From contig NZ_LMFZ01000005.1 in the NCBI RefSeq assembly GCF_001427305.1, positions 124,001 to 188,000 of the forward strand: 64,000 nt of DNA, written 5' to 3'. Below, one piece after another: positions 1-7,182 of the stretch (positions within the stretch are counted from its first letter, which is position 1; every line of letters starts with the position of its first letter). The notes beneath the pieces are model-generated. The model had not been told where the DNA came from. It saw only the letters and a program-made list of their open reading frames with translations, and ran no database searches. The stretch comes from Duganella sp. Root1480D1. Lineage in GTDB: Bacteria > Pseudomonadota > Gammaproteobacteria > Burkholderiales > Burkholderiaceae_D. Made by a program: the position numbers and the translations under genes.

Positions 1-287
1 ACGAGCGCTTCGGCGGCGGCAGCTGGAATGCCTATGTGGCGCAAGCTTCCGATGGCGACAACTGGGATAACGATTCCGTGCTGTGCCGGCAACTGCTGGT
101 CAATACCATCATGCCCAAGGTGCAGTACTACACCTATGTCGAGATCACCGACGGCCCGCCGCAGAACCTGTGGGAGCAGTACGCCCAGATTCCCGAATAC
201 CACCAGCACTTCGCCATGCAGAAGATAGTCACGCCGGCCGATATTTATCCGGTGTTCCGCGAACTGTTCAAGAAGCAACCAAAATGA
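1..287 (+). CDS. yeaH: DUF444 / UPF0229 family protein YeaH, C-terminal part
   Basis: Only the last 94 codons are inside the window; the reading frame enters at base 3 and stops at 285-287. The visible C-terminus has the family stretch with a QASDGDNW motif, followed by a Tyr-rich segment (VQYYTYVEI). This is the von Willebrand A-like C-terminal part of YeaH, a protein of unknown biochemical role that is usually encoded beside the Ser/Thr kinase PrkA (YeaG) and SpoVR/YcgB and induced under starvation. The stop codon overlaps the next start (ATGA), so the two genes are translationally coupled. prkA would be expected just left of the window. Confidence 0.9.
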   Translation, partial: ERFGGGSWNAYVAQASDGDNWDNDSVLCRQLLVNTIMPKVQYYTYVEITDGPPQNLWEQYAQIPEYHQHFAMQKIVTPADIYPVFRELFKKQPK

Positions 288-1822
288 ACCAGATGACCAA
301 GCGCCCCCCGCATCCACGCGCCCTTCCGGAGCAATCCGAATGGACGTTTGAACTGATCGAGCAGGCGCACGAGGAAATCCGCCGCGTGGCGCACAACTTC
401 GGGCTGGATACCTATCCCAACCAGTTGGAAATTATTACTGCCGAGCAAATGATGGATGCCTACACCTCGGTAGGCATGCCGGTATCGTATGCGCACTGGT
501 CTTTCGGCAAGCATTTCCTTGCAACAGAGAAAGGTTACAAGCGCGGGCAGATGGGGCTGGCCTACGAGATCGTGATCAACTCCAACCCCTGCATTGCCTA
601 TCTAATGGAGGAGAACAGCCTGACCATGCAGGCGCTGGTGATTGCCCACGCTGCCTACGGCCACAATTCCTTCTTCAAGGGCAATTACCTGTTCAAGACC
701 TGGACCGATGCCGATGCCATCATCGATTACATGGTGTTCGCCAAGAATTACATCACCGAGTGCGAGCAGCGCCATGGCATCGATGCCATTGAATTGCTGC
801 TCGACTCTTGCCACGCGATCCAGAACTATGGCGTGGACCGCTACAAGCGGCCGGCCAAGCTGTCGCTGGCGCAGGAAGCGATGAAACAGAAGGAACGCGA
901 AGCCTACCTGCAGTCCCAGATCAACGAGTTGTGGCGCACCGTGCCGCGGCGCGAAGAAGAAGCGGTCGACAAGCCGGCACCGCGCTTCCCTCCCGAGCCG
1001 GAAGAAAACCTGCTGTACTTTATAGAGAAGTATGCCCCGCTGCTGGAACCGTGGCAGCGCGAGATCGTGCGCATCGTGCGCAAGATCAGCCAGTATTTCT
1101 ACCCGCAGCGCCAGACCCAGGTGATGAATGAGGGCTGGGCCACGTTCTGGCACTACACCATCCTCAACCAGTTGTACGATGAGGGCGTGGTCAGCGACGG
1201 CTTCATGATGGAATTCCTGAAGAGCCATACCAATGTGGTATACCAGCCGCCGGTGCACAGCCCCTATTACAACGGCATCAACCCGTATGCGCTGGGCTTT
1301 GCGATGATGTCCGACATCCGGCGCATTTGCGAGAACCCGACGCAAGAAGACCGCGAATGGTTCCCTGACATTGCCGGCAGCGACTGGAAGAAGACGCTCG
1401 ACTTTGCCATGCGCAACTTCAAGGATGAAAGTTTTATTGCGCAATATCTTTCGCCGCGCCTGATCCGCGAGTTCCACTTCTTTGCCGTATTAGATGACGA
1501 CAAGAACGACAAGCTGGCCGTCTCGGCCATCCATGACGAGCTGGGCTACCGCTATGTGCGGCAAATGCTGGCCGACCAGTACAACCTGGGCAACCGCGAG
1601 CCTAATATACAGGTGTGGTCCGTCAATACCCGCGACGACCGTGCCCTGACACTGCGCCACACGCAGTACAACCGCCGTCCCCTCAACCAACAGGCCAACG
1701 AAGTATTGAAGCACGTCGCCCGCCTGTGGGGATTCGACGTTCACCTGGATACGGTTTCGCCGGATGGCCAGGTGATCAGCACCATCGAGTGCAAGCGCGA
1801 GAAGCGCAACCGGGTGATCTGA
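284..1822 (+). CDS. ycgB: SpoVR family protein (YcgB-like)
   Basis: 512 residues, the normal length for SpoVR/YcgB. The ATG at 284 overlaps the yeaH stop by 4 nt, so this start was preferred to upstream in-frame codons lying inside yeaH. The protein has the family's His/Glu-rich core: HWSFGKHF near residue 68, HAAYGHNSFF about 60 residues later, and NEGWATFWHY in the middle. The YeaG-YeaH-YcgB group is widespread in proteobacteria and linked to stationary-phase physiology; the name SpoVR comes from Bacillus spore cortex formation, but nothing here implies sporulation. The molecular function is not established. No membrane segment or signal peptide is seen. Confidence 0.93.
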   Translation: MNQMTKRPPHPRALPEQSEWTFELIEQAHEEIRRVAHNFGLDTYPNQLEIITAEQMMDAYTSVGMPVSYAHWSFGKHFLATEKGYKRGQMGLAYEIVINSNPCIAYLMEENSLTMQALVIAHAAYGHNSFFKGNYLFKTWTDADAIIDYMVFAKNYITECEQRHGIDAIELLLDSCHAIQNYGVDRYKRPAKLSLAQEAMKQKEREAYLQSQINELWRTVPRREEEAVDKPAPRFPPEPEENLLYFIEKYAPLLEPWQREIVRIVRKISQYFYPQRQTQVMNEGWATFWHYTILNQLYDEGVVSDGFMMEFLKSHTNVVYQPPVHSPYYNGINPYALGFAMMSDIRRICENPTQEDREWFPDIAGSDWKKTLDFAMRNFKDESFIAQYLSPRLIREFHFFAVLDDDKNDKLAVSAIHDELGYRYVRQMLADQYNLGNREPNIQVWSVNTRDDRALTLRHTQYNRRPLNQQANEVLKHVARLWGFDVHLDTVSPDGQVISTIECKREKRNRVI

Positions 1823-2066
1823 CGACCGCTTTTGACAGAGTTACGTCGAAGCAACACACTTCGCCAAATTTCCTTAGCTCCGCCGACCATGTTGGCGAGC
1901 AATCTTTTGTCCTAAAGAAAAAGTGATGAAGATCAATCGCAGAGGCGAAAAAATGCTCAATTTTCTCTTGCTTTTTCTGCCAGACCACTTTGGCGTAGTC
2001 TGGTAACAGCCTGCCAATATGGGGCTAAGGGCATGAAATTTAAACGGTTTTCGGGACAAAATTCTA
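1823..2066. other. Intergenic stretch upstream of the Ton operon
   Basis: About 360 bases separate ycgB and tonB. The first two thirds is comparatively A/T-rich with A-runs and holds no convincing gene on either strand. A short inverted repeat (CCAGAC at 1979-1984, GTCTGG at 1997-2002, 12-nt loop) has no U-tract, so it is not a clear terminator for ycgB. The tonB promoter occupies the right end of the gap. No Fur-box-like palindrome was recognised, so iron control is not shown. Confidence 0.5.
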
Positions 2067-2095
2067 TGCAAAAATCCAAAATTCGTATGTATAAT
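2067..2095 (+). promoter_or_regulatory. Probable sigma-70 promoter of the tonB-exbBD operon
   Basis: A perfect -10 hexamer TATAAT lies at 2090-2095, preceded at 17-bp spacing by a weak -35 (TGCAAA, 2067-2072) in A/T-rich DNA. Transcription would begin near 2102, giving an untranslated leader of about 85 nt before the tonB ATG. Confidence 0.5.
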
Positions 2096-2186
2096 TCGCC
2101 GACGTCCCGGATGCGGCTGTAGCTTTGTGTCGCCATTTTGGGGGTTTAAAGTAGCAACACAAGAGTTGGTATTGGAGAAAGCAGGC

Positions 2187-2849
2187 ATGAATTTCAGTGA
2201 TAACGAGAAAATTGCCGGGAAGAAGAACTATACGGGCATCGCGTTCGTCGTAATCCTGCACGTGATTGCTGGTTACGGCATCGTATCCGGCCTGGGCAAG
2301 AAGATGATTAGCAAGATGATCGAACCGGTGGAGACCAAGATCATCGAGGAGGTCGCCCCACCTCCGCCAAAAGAACTGCCGCCACCGCCACCTCCACCAG
2401 AGATGAAGGCACCCCCACCGCCATTCATTCCTCCGGTCGAAGTGAACGTGCAGCAACCGCCGCCAGCGCAGAACGTGATCGCCAACGCGACCAACGTGAA
2501 GCCAGCCACCACCGATATTCGCCCAGCCCCTCCAGCGGCACCAGCGCCCGCAGCCCCTGCGGCCACTGGTGTTCGTACCCCGGCTGTGGTCGACTTTGGT
2601 ACCTGCGCCAAGCCTGAATGGCCGAAGTCGTCGCTGCGTAACGAGGAAACCGGTACCGTGACCCTGTCGTTCCTGATCAGTGCGGACGGCCGTGTCGGCG
2701 ATTCGAAAGTAGTGAAATCTAGTGGTTTCCGTGATTTGGACAAGGCTGCCGTCGTCGGCATCTCCAAGTGCAAATTCAAGCCAGCCACCGTGGATGGCCA
2801 TCCACAAGAAACCTGGCAACAGATGCAATACGTCTGGACGCTGGAATAA
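2187..2849 (+). CDS. tonB: TonB energy transducer
   Basis: 220-residue periplasmic protein anchored by one N-terminal membrane segment (about residues 14-34, GIAFVVILHVIAGYGIV). A Pro-rich spacer follows, with runs of 4-7 prolines at about residues 60-110. The C-terminal TonB domain ends in QQMQYVWTLE. TonB carries proton-motive energy from ExbB-ExbD to outer-membrane receptors. The ATG at 2187 is preferred because GGAG lies 9 nt upstream at 2174-2177; an earlier in-frame ATG at 2127 lacks such a site. A Cys pair in the C-terminal domain (FGTCAKPEW and ISKCKF) may form a disulfide. First gene of a tonB-exbB-exbD-exbD-TPR operon. Confidence 0.95.
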   Translation: MNFSDNEKIAGKKNYTGIAFVVILHVIAGYGIVSGLGKKMISKMIEPVETKIIEEVAPPPPKELPPPPPPPEMKAPPPPFIPPVEVNVQQPPPAQNVIANATNVKPATTDIRPAPPAAPAPAAPAATGVRTPAVVDFGTCAKPEWPKSSLRNEETGTVTLSFLISADGRVGDSKVVKSSGFRDLDKAAVVGISKCKFKPATVDGHPQETWQQMQYVWTLE

Positions 2850-2936
2850 ACCTGAGACAGAGCACCGTCTCGCAACTAAGTAAGTCCGTTGTCGTTTAAG
2901 CCAGCGAACTGATTATTTTTCAAATTTGGAGGAAGC

Positions 2937-3860
2937 ATGTTTAAGAATACCCGTTTGTCCGCTGTACTGGCCGCTGTGCTGTTCTCGGTGACCGCAGCTA
3001 CCGCCCTGGTAAGCGCCCCAGCCATGGCTGACGCGCCTGCCTCGGCAGCCGCTTCGGCTCCAGCCGCTGACGCACCTGCAGCTCCAGCAGCCGACGCGGC
3101 AGCCGCTCCAGCAGCAGAAGCAGCCGCTCCAGCTGCTGCCCCAGCTGCTCCAGCCGCTAAAGAAGAAGTCGAAAACCCATTCGGTATCTCCGCTGTGTGG
3201 GAAGCCGGCTTCGTTGCCCGTGCTACCCTGATCATCCTGTCGATCATGTCGATCGGTTCCTGGTACATCATCGTGACCAAGATCATCGACCAACAGAAGA
3301 TCTTCAAACAGCAGAAAGAAACCGCTGCCAAGTTCTGGAAAGCATCGTCGATCGCTGCTGGTACCGCCACCCTGACCGAAGGTTCCCCATTCCGCTTCAT
3401 CGCTGAATCCGGCACCAAGGCAACCGCTCACCACGACGGCGCCCTGCTGGAACAAATCGACCTGTCGACCTGGGTGACCATGTCCATCCAGCGCGCTGTT
3501 GACAAAGTGCAGTCCCGTCTGTCCGATGGCCTGTCCTTCCTGGCAACCGTTGGTTCGACCGCTCCGTTCATCGGCCTGTTCGGTACCGTCTGGGGTATTT
3601 ACGGCGCGCTGACCAACATCGGTATGACCGGTAACGCATCGATCGACAAAGTTGCAGGTCCAGTGGGTGAAGCGCTGATCATGACCGCTTTCGGTCTGCT
3701 GGTCGCAGTTCCTGCCGTTCTGGGTTACAACTGGCTGCTGCGTCGTAACAAAACCGCAATGGAAGACGTGCGTTCCTTCTCGGCTGACGTGCACTCCGTG
3801 CTGATCTCCGGCGCAATGTCCACCTCGAACGCCGCTGCTTCGTCGAAAAAAGTAGGTTAA
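2937..3860 (+). CDS. exbB: ExbB/MotA/TolQ-family proton channel protein
   Basis: 307 residues with a strong ribosome site (GGAGG, 2928-2932). The N-terminus is a signal-like segment (residues 1-32) followed by about 45 residues of Ala/Pro/Asp low-complexity linker. Then come the three ExbB membrane helices: around residues 95-115 (ARATLIILSIMSIGSWYII), near 200-225 (STAPFIGLFGTVWGI, the conserved MotA/ExbB motif) and 240-265. With ExbD it forms the inner-membrane proton channel that powers TonB. The gene favours GCT, GGT and CCA codons, unlike its GC3-rich neighbours beyond the operon, consistent with strong expression. The N-terminal extension is longer than in E. coli ExbB but known in other proteobacteria. 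Confidence 0.95.
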   Translation: MFKNTRLSAVLAAVLFSVTAATALVSAPAMADAPASAAASAPAADAPAAPAADAAAAPAAEAAAPAAAPAAPAAKEEVENPFGISAVWEAGFVARATLIILSIMSIGSWYIIVTKIIDQQKIFKQQKETAAKFWKASSIAAGTATLTEGSPFRFIAESGTKATAHHDGALLEQIDLSTWVTMSIQRAVDKVQSRLSDGLSFLATVGSTAPFIGLFGTVWGIYGALTNIGMTGNASIDKVAGPVGEALIMTAFGLLVAVPAVLGYNWLLRRNKTAMEDVRSFSADVHSVLISGAMSTSNAAASSKKVG

Positions 3861-3864
3861 TACC

Positions 3865-4293
3865 ATGTCGATGTCCGTAGGCTCCGATACCGGCGGAGAA
3901 GAGCAGCTTAACAGTGAGATCAACACGACTCCGCTCGTGGACATCATGCTGGTTTTGCTGATCATCTTCCTGATCACGAGCCCGGTCGTTCTCAAACTGC
4001 AGAAGATCAACCTGCCGGAAGAGATCAACCAGGCAATCCAGACCAAGCCAGAGAACGTCAACATCGTTGTTAACAAAGATGGCGACATCTACTGGAACCA
4101 GAAGAAAATGCGCGACGCGAATGAGCTGTTCGATTTTCTGAAAGAGGAAGCTGTGAAGGTGCCTCAGCCTGAAGTTCATGTCCGCGGCGACAAAGACGCG
4201 AAATATGAATCGATCGGCCGAGTGATCTACACCACTCAGCGTGCTGGCATCCAGAAGGTCGGTTTCATCACCGAACCACCTGATAAGATGTAA
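3865..4293 (+). CDS. exbD: ExbD biopolymer transport protein (first copy)
   Basis: 142 residues, starting 4 nt after exbB. It has a short cytoplasmic N-terminus, one membrane helix (about residues 22-42, TPLVDIMLVLLIIFLIT) carrying the conserved Asp (VDIML) needed for proton transfer, and a periplasmic domain of about 95 residues. ExbD dimers sit inside the ExbB pentamer and act on TonB. It shares the MSMSVGS N-terminus with the next gene, so the two are duplicates; the periplasmic domains have diverged (about one third identical by eye), suggesting a heteromeric ExbD pair or different partners. Confidence 0.95.
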   Translation: MSMSVGSDTGGEEQLNSEINTTPLVDIMLVLLIIFLITSPVVLKLQKINLPEEINQAIQTKPENVNIVVNKDGDIYWNQKKMRDANELFDFLKEEAVKVPQPEVHVRGDKDAKYESIGRVIYTTQRAGIQKVGFITEPPDKM

Positions 4294-4299
4294 GAACAA

Positions 4300-4325
4300 G
4301 CCGCCCCCGGCTGTTTGGGGGCGGC
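4300..4325 (+). terminator. Hairpin between the two exbD genes (attenuator or processing site)
   Basis: A perfect 9-bp stem (GCCGCCCCC at 4300-4308 with GGGGGCGGC at 4317-4325) with an 8-nt loop lies just after the first exbD stop. Only CTTCT follows, not a U-tract, so complete termination is unlikely. It may lower or stabilise transcript of the distal or proximal genes. The ribosome site of the next gene (AAGGA, 4334-4338) is 9 nt beyond the stem. Confidence 0.55.
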
Positions 4326-4347
4326 CTTCTGAAAAGGAACACAATTC

Positions 4348-4770
4348 ATGAGTATGAGCGTAGGCAGTTCCAGCGGCGACGCGGAACCAATGATGGAAAT
4401 GAACATGACGCCGATGATCGACGTCATGCTGGTTCTGATCATTCTGCTGATCATCACCATTCCAAAAGCGAACCACTCGGTCAACCTGAACATGCCGGTC
4501 GGCACCCCGCCACCGCCAACCAAGGAACCTGTGGTCGTGACCATCGACGTTGACTTCGACGGCACCATCCTGTGGGACAACGTGGTGGTTCCTGACCGCC
4601 CTGCCCTGGAGAACAAGCTGATCGCCGTAGCGGCACAGGCTGACCAGCCTGAAGTGCACCTGCGTCCGAACAAGCTGGTTAACTACAGTGTGGTTGCAGG
4701 CGTCATGGCTTCGGCACAGCGTCTGGGCGTCACCAAGATTGGTCTGGTCGGCAACGAGCAGTTCCAGTAA
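4348..4770 (+). CDS. exbD: ExbD biopolymer transport protein (second copy)
   Basis: 140 residues with the same plan as the first copy: cytoplasmic stub, one membrane helix (TPMIDVMLVLIILLIIT) with the conserved Asp, and a periplasmic domain (to LVGNEQFQ) that has a PPPPTKEPVV segment absent from the first copy. Ribosome site AAGGA at 4334-4338. Tandem exbD genes behind tonB-exbB are common in Xanthomonas and some Burkholderiales, where the second copy can have a specialised role (for example pathogenicity traits in Xanthomonas). Here its role is inferred only from context. Confidence 0.93.
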   Translation: MSMSVGSSSGDAEPMMEMNMTPMIDVMLVLIILLIITIPKANHSVNLNMPVGTPPPPTKEPVVVTIDVDFDGTILWDNVVVPDRPALENKLIAVAAQADQPEVHLRPNKLVNYSVVAGVMASAQRLGVTKIGLVGNEQFQ

Positions 4771-4801
4771 ATAATTGGGCCAAAACACCCTTTATTTTCC
4801 C

Positions 4802-4827
4802 AAATAGGCAGGTTATCCTGCCTATTT
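4802..4827 (+). terminator. Perfect 11-bp hairpin before the TPR gene
   Basis: AAATAGGCAGG (4802-4812) pairs perfectly with CCTGCCTATTT (4817-4827) across a TTAT loop, followed by CGCATTTT. It ends 27 nt before the ATG of the next gene. The downstream U content is weak, so it is probably a partial terminator or a 3'-end stabiliser of the exb transcript that lets some polymerase through to the TPR gene. Confidence 0.6.
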
Positions 4828-4854
4828 CGCATTTTGAAGAAAGAAAATCACCCC

Positions 4855-6066
4855 ATGATTAAGTTTCGTCTCGCACATCTTGGCCTGGTAATGGCCGCAA
4901 TCGGTTTTACTGCTGCCGTTCCAATGATGGGCGTATCGTCCATTGCTTATGCCGATACCGTGCGCGCTGAAGTGGGCAAGCCACTGCAGGAAGCGCAGAA
5001 ACTGGCCTCCTCCGGCCGTTACAAGGAAGCCCTGGCGAAACTGAAGGAAGCTGACGCAGTCGGCGGCAAGTCCGACCTGGAAAAATTCCAGATCGAATAT
5101 ACGCGTGGCTCGGCCGCGACCGCTGCTGGCGAGAATGAAACCGCTGCGCGCGCCTTCGAGCAAGTACTGGCTTCCCCTAAGCTGTCTTCCGCCCAAGCAC
5201 CAAAGATTACCGAAGCACTGGCCAGCATCTACCTGCGCGCCCGCGACTATCCAAAAGCGATCACCTACATCCAGAAGGTCCTGAAGGATAATCCGAACAA
5301 TTCGCAGATGCGCGAGCAGCTGATCCAGACCTACTACCAGAGCGGCAAGCTGAACGAAGCTGCCAAGGAACTGCAAGGCGCCAAGTCCGAAGGCAGCCTG
5401 CAAATGCTGGCCAACATCCAGCTGAAGCAGAACGACAAGGCTGGCTACGTGCAGACCCTGGAAAAGCTGGCTGCTTCCTATCCCAAGGCATCCTACTGGG
5501 CTGACCTGCTGAACCGCGTGATTGGCAAGCCAGGCTTCTCCTCGACTCTGAACCTGGACGTGATGCGCCTCAAGCTGGCCCTGAAGCAGATCACCAAGCC
5601 ATCCGAATTCATGGAAATGGGCCAGCTGGCCCTGCAGGCAGGCAATGCTGCCGAAGCCCTGAAGATTGTTGACGAAGGCTACAAGAAGGGTGCCCTGGGC
5701 ACCGGCGCCGACGCCGGCCGCCATCAGCGCCTGAAAGACCTGGCCACCAAGACCCTGGCTGACCAGCAGAAGAACGCTGCCACCCAGGAAGCCAACTTCC
5801 GCAAGGAAAAAGATGCTGACGGCCTGGCTAACCTGGGCTACGCCCTGGTTTCCGACGGCAAGGCCGATGGCCTGAAGCTGATGGAAGAAGCGATCAAGCT
5901 GGGCACCGGCCGCAAGCCTGAAGAAATGAAGCTGCACTACGGCGTGGCTCAGTATGTTGCCGGAAAGAAATCTGCTGCCATCAGCACCCTGAAGTCGGTC
6001 AAAGGTACTGCTGGCGAGCCGGAACTGGCCCGCTACTGGACCATGTACATTAACAACCCGGTCTAA
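4855..6066 (+). CDS. Secreted tetratricopeptide-repeat-like protein of the Ton operon
   Basis: 403 residues. The N-terminus is a signal peptide (MIKFRLAHLGLVMAAIGF onward, cleavage likely after the SIAYA stretch near residue 34), followed by helical repeats with TPR character (QKLASSGRYKEALAKLKEA; DYPKAITYIQKVLKDNPNN; QSGKLNEAAKELQ). The mature protein should lie in the periplasm and bind partner proteins. An in-frame TTG at 4834 was rejected in favour of the ATG at 4855, which has an AAGAAAG site upstream and gives a clean signal peptide. Position as fifth gene after tonB-exbBDD, ahead of a strong terminator, suggests a role with the Ton system; no specific function is known to me. Confidence 0.8.
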   Translation: MIKFRLAHLGLVMAAIGFTAAVPMMGVSSIAYADTVRAEVGKPLQEAQKLASSGRYKEALAKLKEADAVGGKSDLEKFQIEYTRGSAATAAGENETAARAFEQVLASPKLSSAQAPKITEALASIYLRARDYPKAITYIQKVLKDNPNNSQMREQLIQTYYQSGKLNEAAKELQGAKSEGSLQMLANIQLKQNDKAGYVQTLEKLAASYPKASYWADLLNRVIGKPGFSSTLNLDVMRLKLALKQITKPSEFMEMGQLALQAGNAAEALKIVDEGYKKGALGTGADAGRHQRLKDLATKTLADQQKNAATQEANFRKEKDADGLANLGYALVSDGKADGLKLMEEAIKLGTGRKPEEMKLHYGVAQYVAGKKSAAISTLKSVKGTAGEPELARYWTMYINNPV

Positions 6067-6087
6067 ACCAAGCCGGGCTGAGCCAAG

Positions 6088-6124
6088 AAAAGCGCTGCCT
6101 GCACCCGCAGGCAGCGCTTTTTTA
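6088..6124 (+). terminator. Rho-independent terminator of the Ton operon
   Basis: A 15-bp stem (6088-6102 with 6107-6121, GC-rich core GCGCTGCCTGC) with an ACCC loop runs straight into a run of T residues (6118-6123). This is a classic strong terminator placed about 20 nt after the TPR-gene stop. Confidence 0.92.
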
Positions 6125-6169
6125 CTTTCAACACGTATAATCAAGCATTTGAGCCTGACAGCAAGATAA

Positions 6170-7129
6170 ATGAAGGTATTTCGCGGACTTCCCAATGCAG
6201 CGGCGCGGGCGCCCTGCGCCTTGACGATTGGCAACTTCGACGGTGTCCACCGCGGCCACCAGGCGTTGCTGGCGCGCGTGCGCGCCGCCGCCGATCGCCT
6301 CGGGCTGGAATCGGCCGTGATGACCTTCGAGCCGCACCCGCGCGAATTCTTCGCGCACAAAATGGGCGATATGTCGAAAGCCCCGCCCCGCATCGCCAAC
6401 CTGCGCGACAAGTTGCAGGCGCTGGAAAACAATGGCGTCGACCGCGTGATCGTCGAACACTTCTGCGACGCCTTTGCCGGCCAGTCGCCGCAAAGTTTCG
6501 TGGAGAAGGTGCTGGTCGAAGGCTTGCACGTGAAGTGGCTGATGGTGGGCGACGATTTCTGCTACGGCGCCAGGCGTGCCGGTAATGTTGCCATGCTGGC
6601 CGAAGCGGGCAGGCGGTACGGCTTTGAAGTCGAAGTGCTGCCGACCGTGCGCAATGGCGAAACCCGCATTTCCTCTTCCGCCGTGCGCAGCGCGCTGGCG
6701 GAAGGCAATTTCCCGCATGCGCAAGCGCTGCTGGGACATCCCTATTCGATTTCCGGCCACGTGATCCACGGCGCCAAGCTGGGACGCGATATCGGCTTCC
6801 CGACGCTGAACCTGCGCGTGCCGCACCGCCCTGCCCTCGCGGGCATCTTCATCGTGCAGGTGCACGGCCTGGCTCCGCAGCCTTTGCCGGCAGTGGCCAG
6901 CCTGGGCGTGCGCCCAACGGTGGAAGACGCCGGCCGCGTGCTGCTGGAAGTACACGTCTTCGATTTCGCCCAGAACTGCTACGGCAAGGTGGTGCGCGTC
7001 GAATTCCTGCAGAAGATCCGCGACGAAGAAAAGTTCATTGACCTGCCTACCCTGGTCAAGGCCATCGAGCGCGACGCCGGCCAAGCGCGCGCCTTCTTCG
7101 CCGCCAACTCCGTCACCGACCGAATTTAG
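6170..7129 (+). CDS. ribF: Bifunctional riboflavin kinase / FAD synthetase
   Basis: 319 residues. It phosphorylates riboflavin to FMN and adenylates FMN to FAD in the cytoplasm. The N-terminal nucleotidyltransferase domain shows [12 protein letters not shown] (residues 19-30, the HxGH-like site) and the RISSSAVR motif near residue 166. The C-terminal riboflavin-kinase domain shows [11 protein letters not shown] near residue 205 and the metal/ATP-contact PT motif within it. The ATG at 6170 follows a weak ribosome site. It starts the ribF-ileS-lspA block, as in E. coli. No FMN riboswitch was recognised upstream. Confidence 0.97.
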   Translation: MKVFRGLPNAAARAPCALTIGNFDGVHRGHQALLARVRAAADRLGLESAVMTFEPHPREFFAHKMGDMSKAPPRIANLRDKLQALENNGVDRVIVEHFCDAFAGQSPQSFVEKVLVEGLHVKWLMVGDDFCYGARRAGNVAMLAEAGRRYGFEVEVLPTVRNGETRISSSAVRSALAEGNFPHAQALLGHPYSISGHVIHGAKLGRDIGFPTLNLRVPHRPALAGIFIVQVHGLAPQPLPAVASLGVRPTVEDAGRVLLEVHVFDFAQNCYGKVVRVEFLQKIRDEEKFIDLPTLVKAIERDAGQARAFFAANSVTDRI

Positions 7130-7182
7130 ACGCTGCCCAACTCCGCAAGCGCCTACCGAAATACAAACTTAAAGCATTCATC

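Noticed and set aside
284..1822. SpoVR as a sign of a spore-forming organism
   Set aside because: YcgB/SpoVR proteins are widespread in non-sporulating proteobacteria, and no other sporulation gene is present.
3020..3170. The Ala/Pro repeats of exbB as a CRISPR-like or tandem DNA repeat
   Set aside because: Repeats are only of amino-acid composition, units differ in DNA sequence, and there are no spacers.
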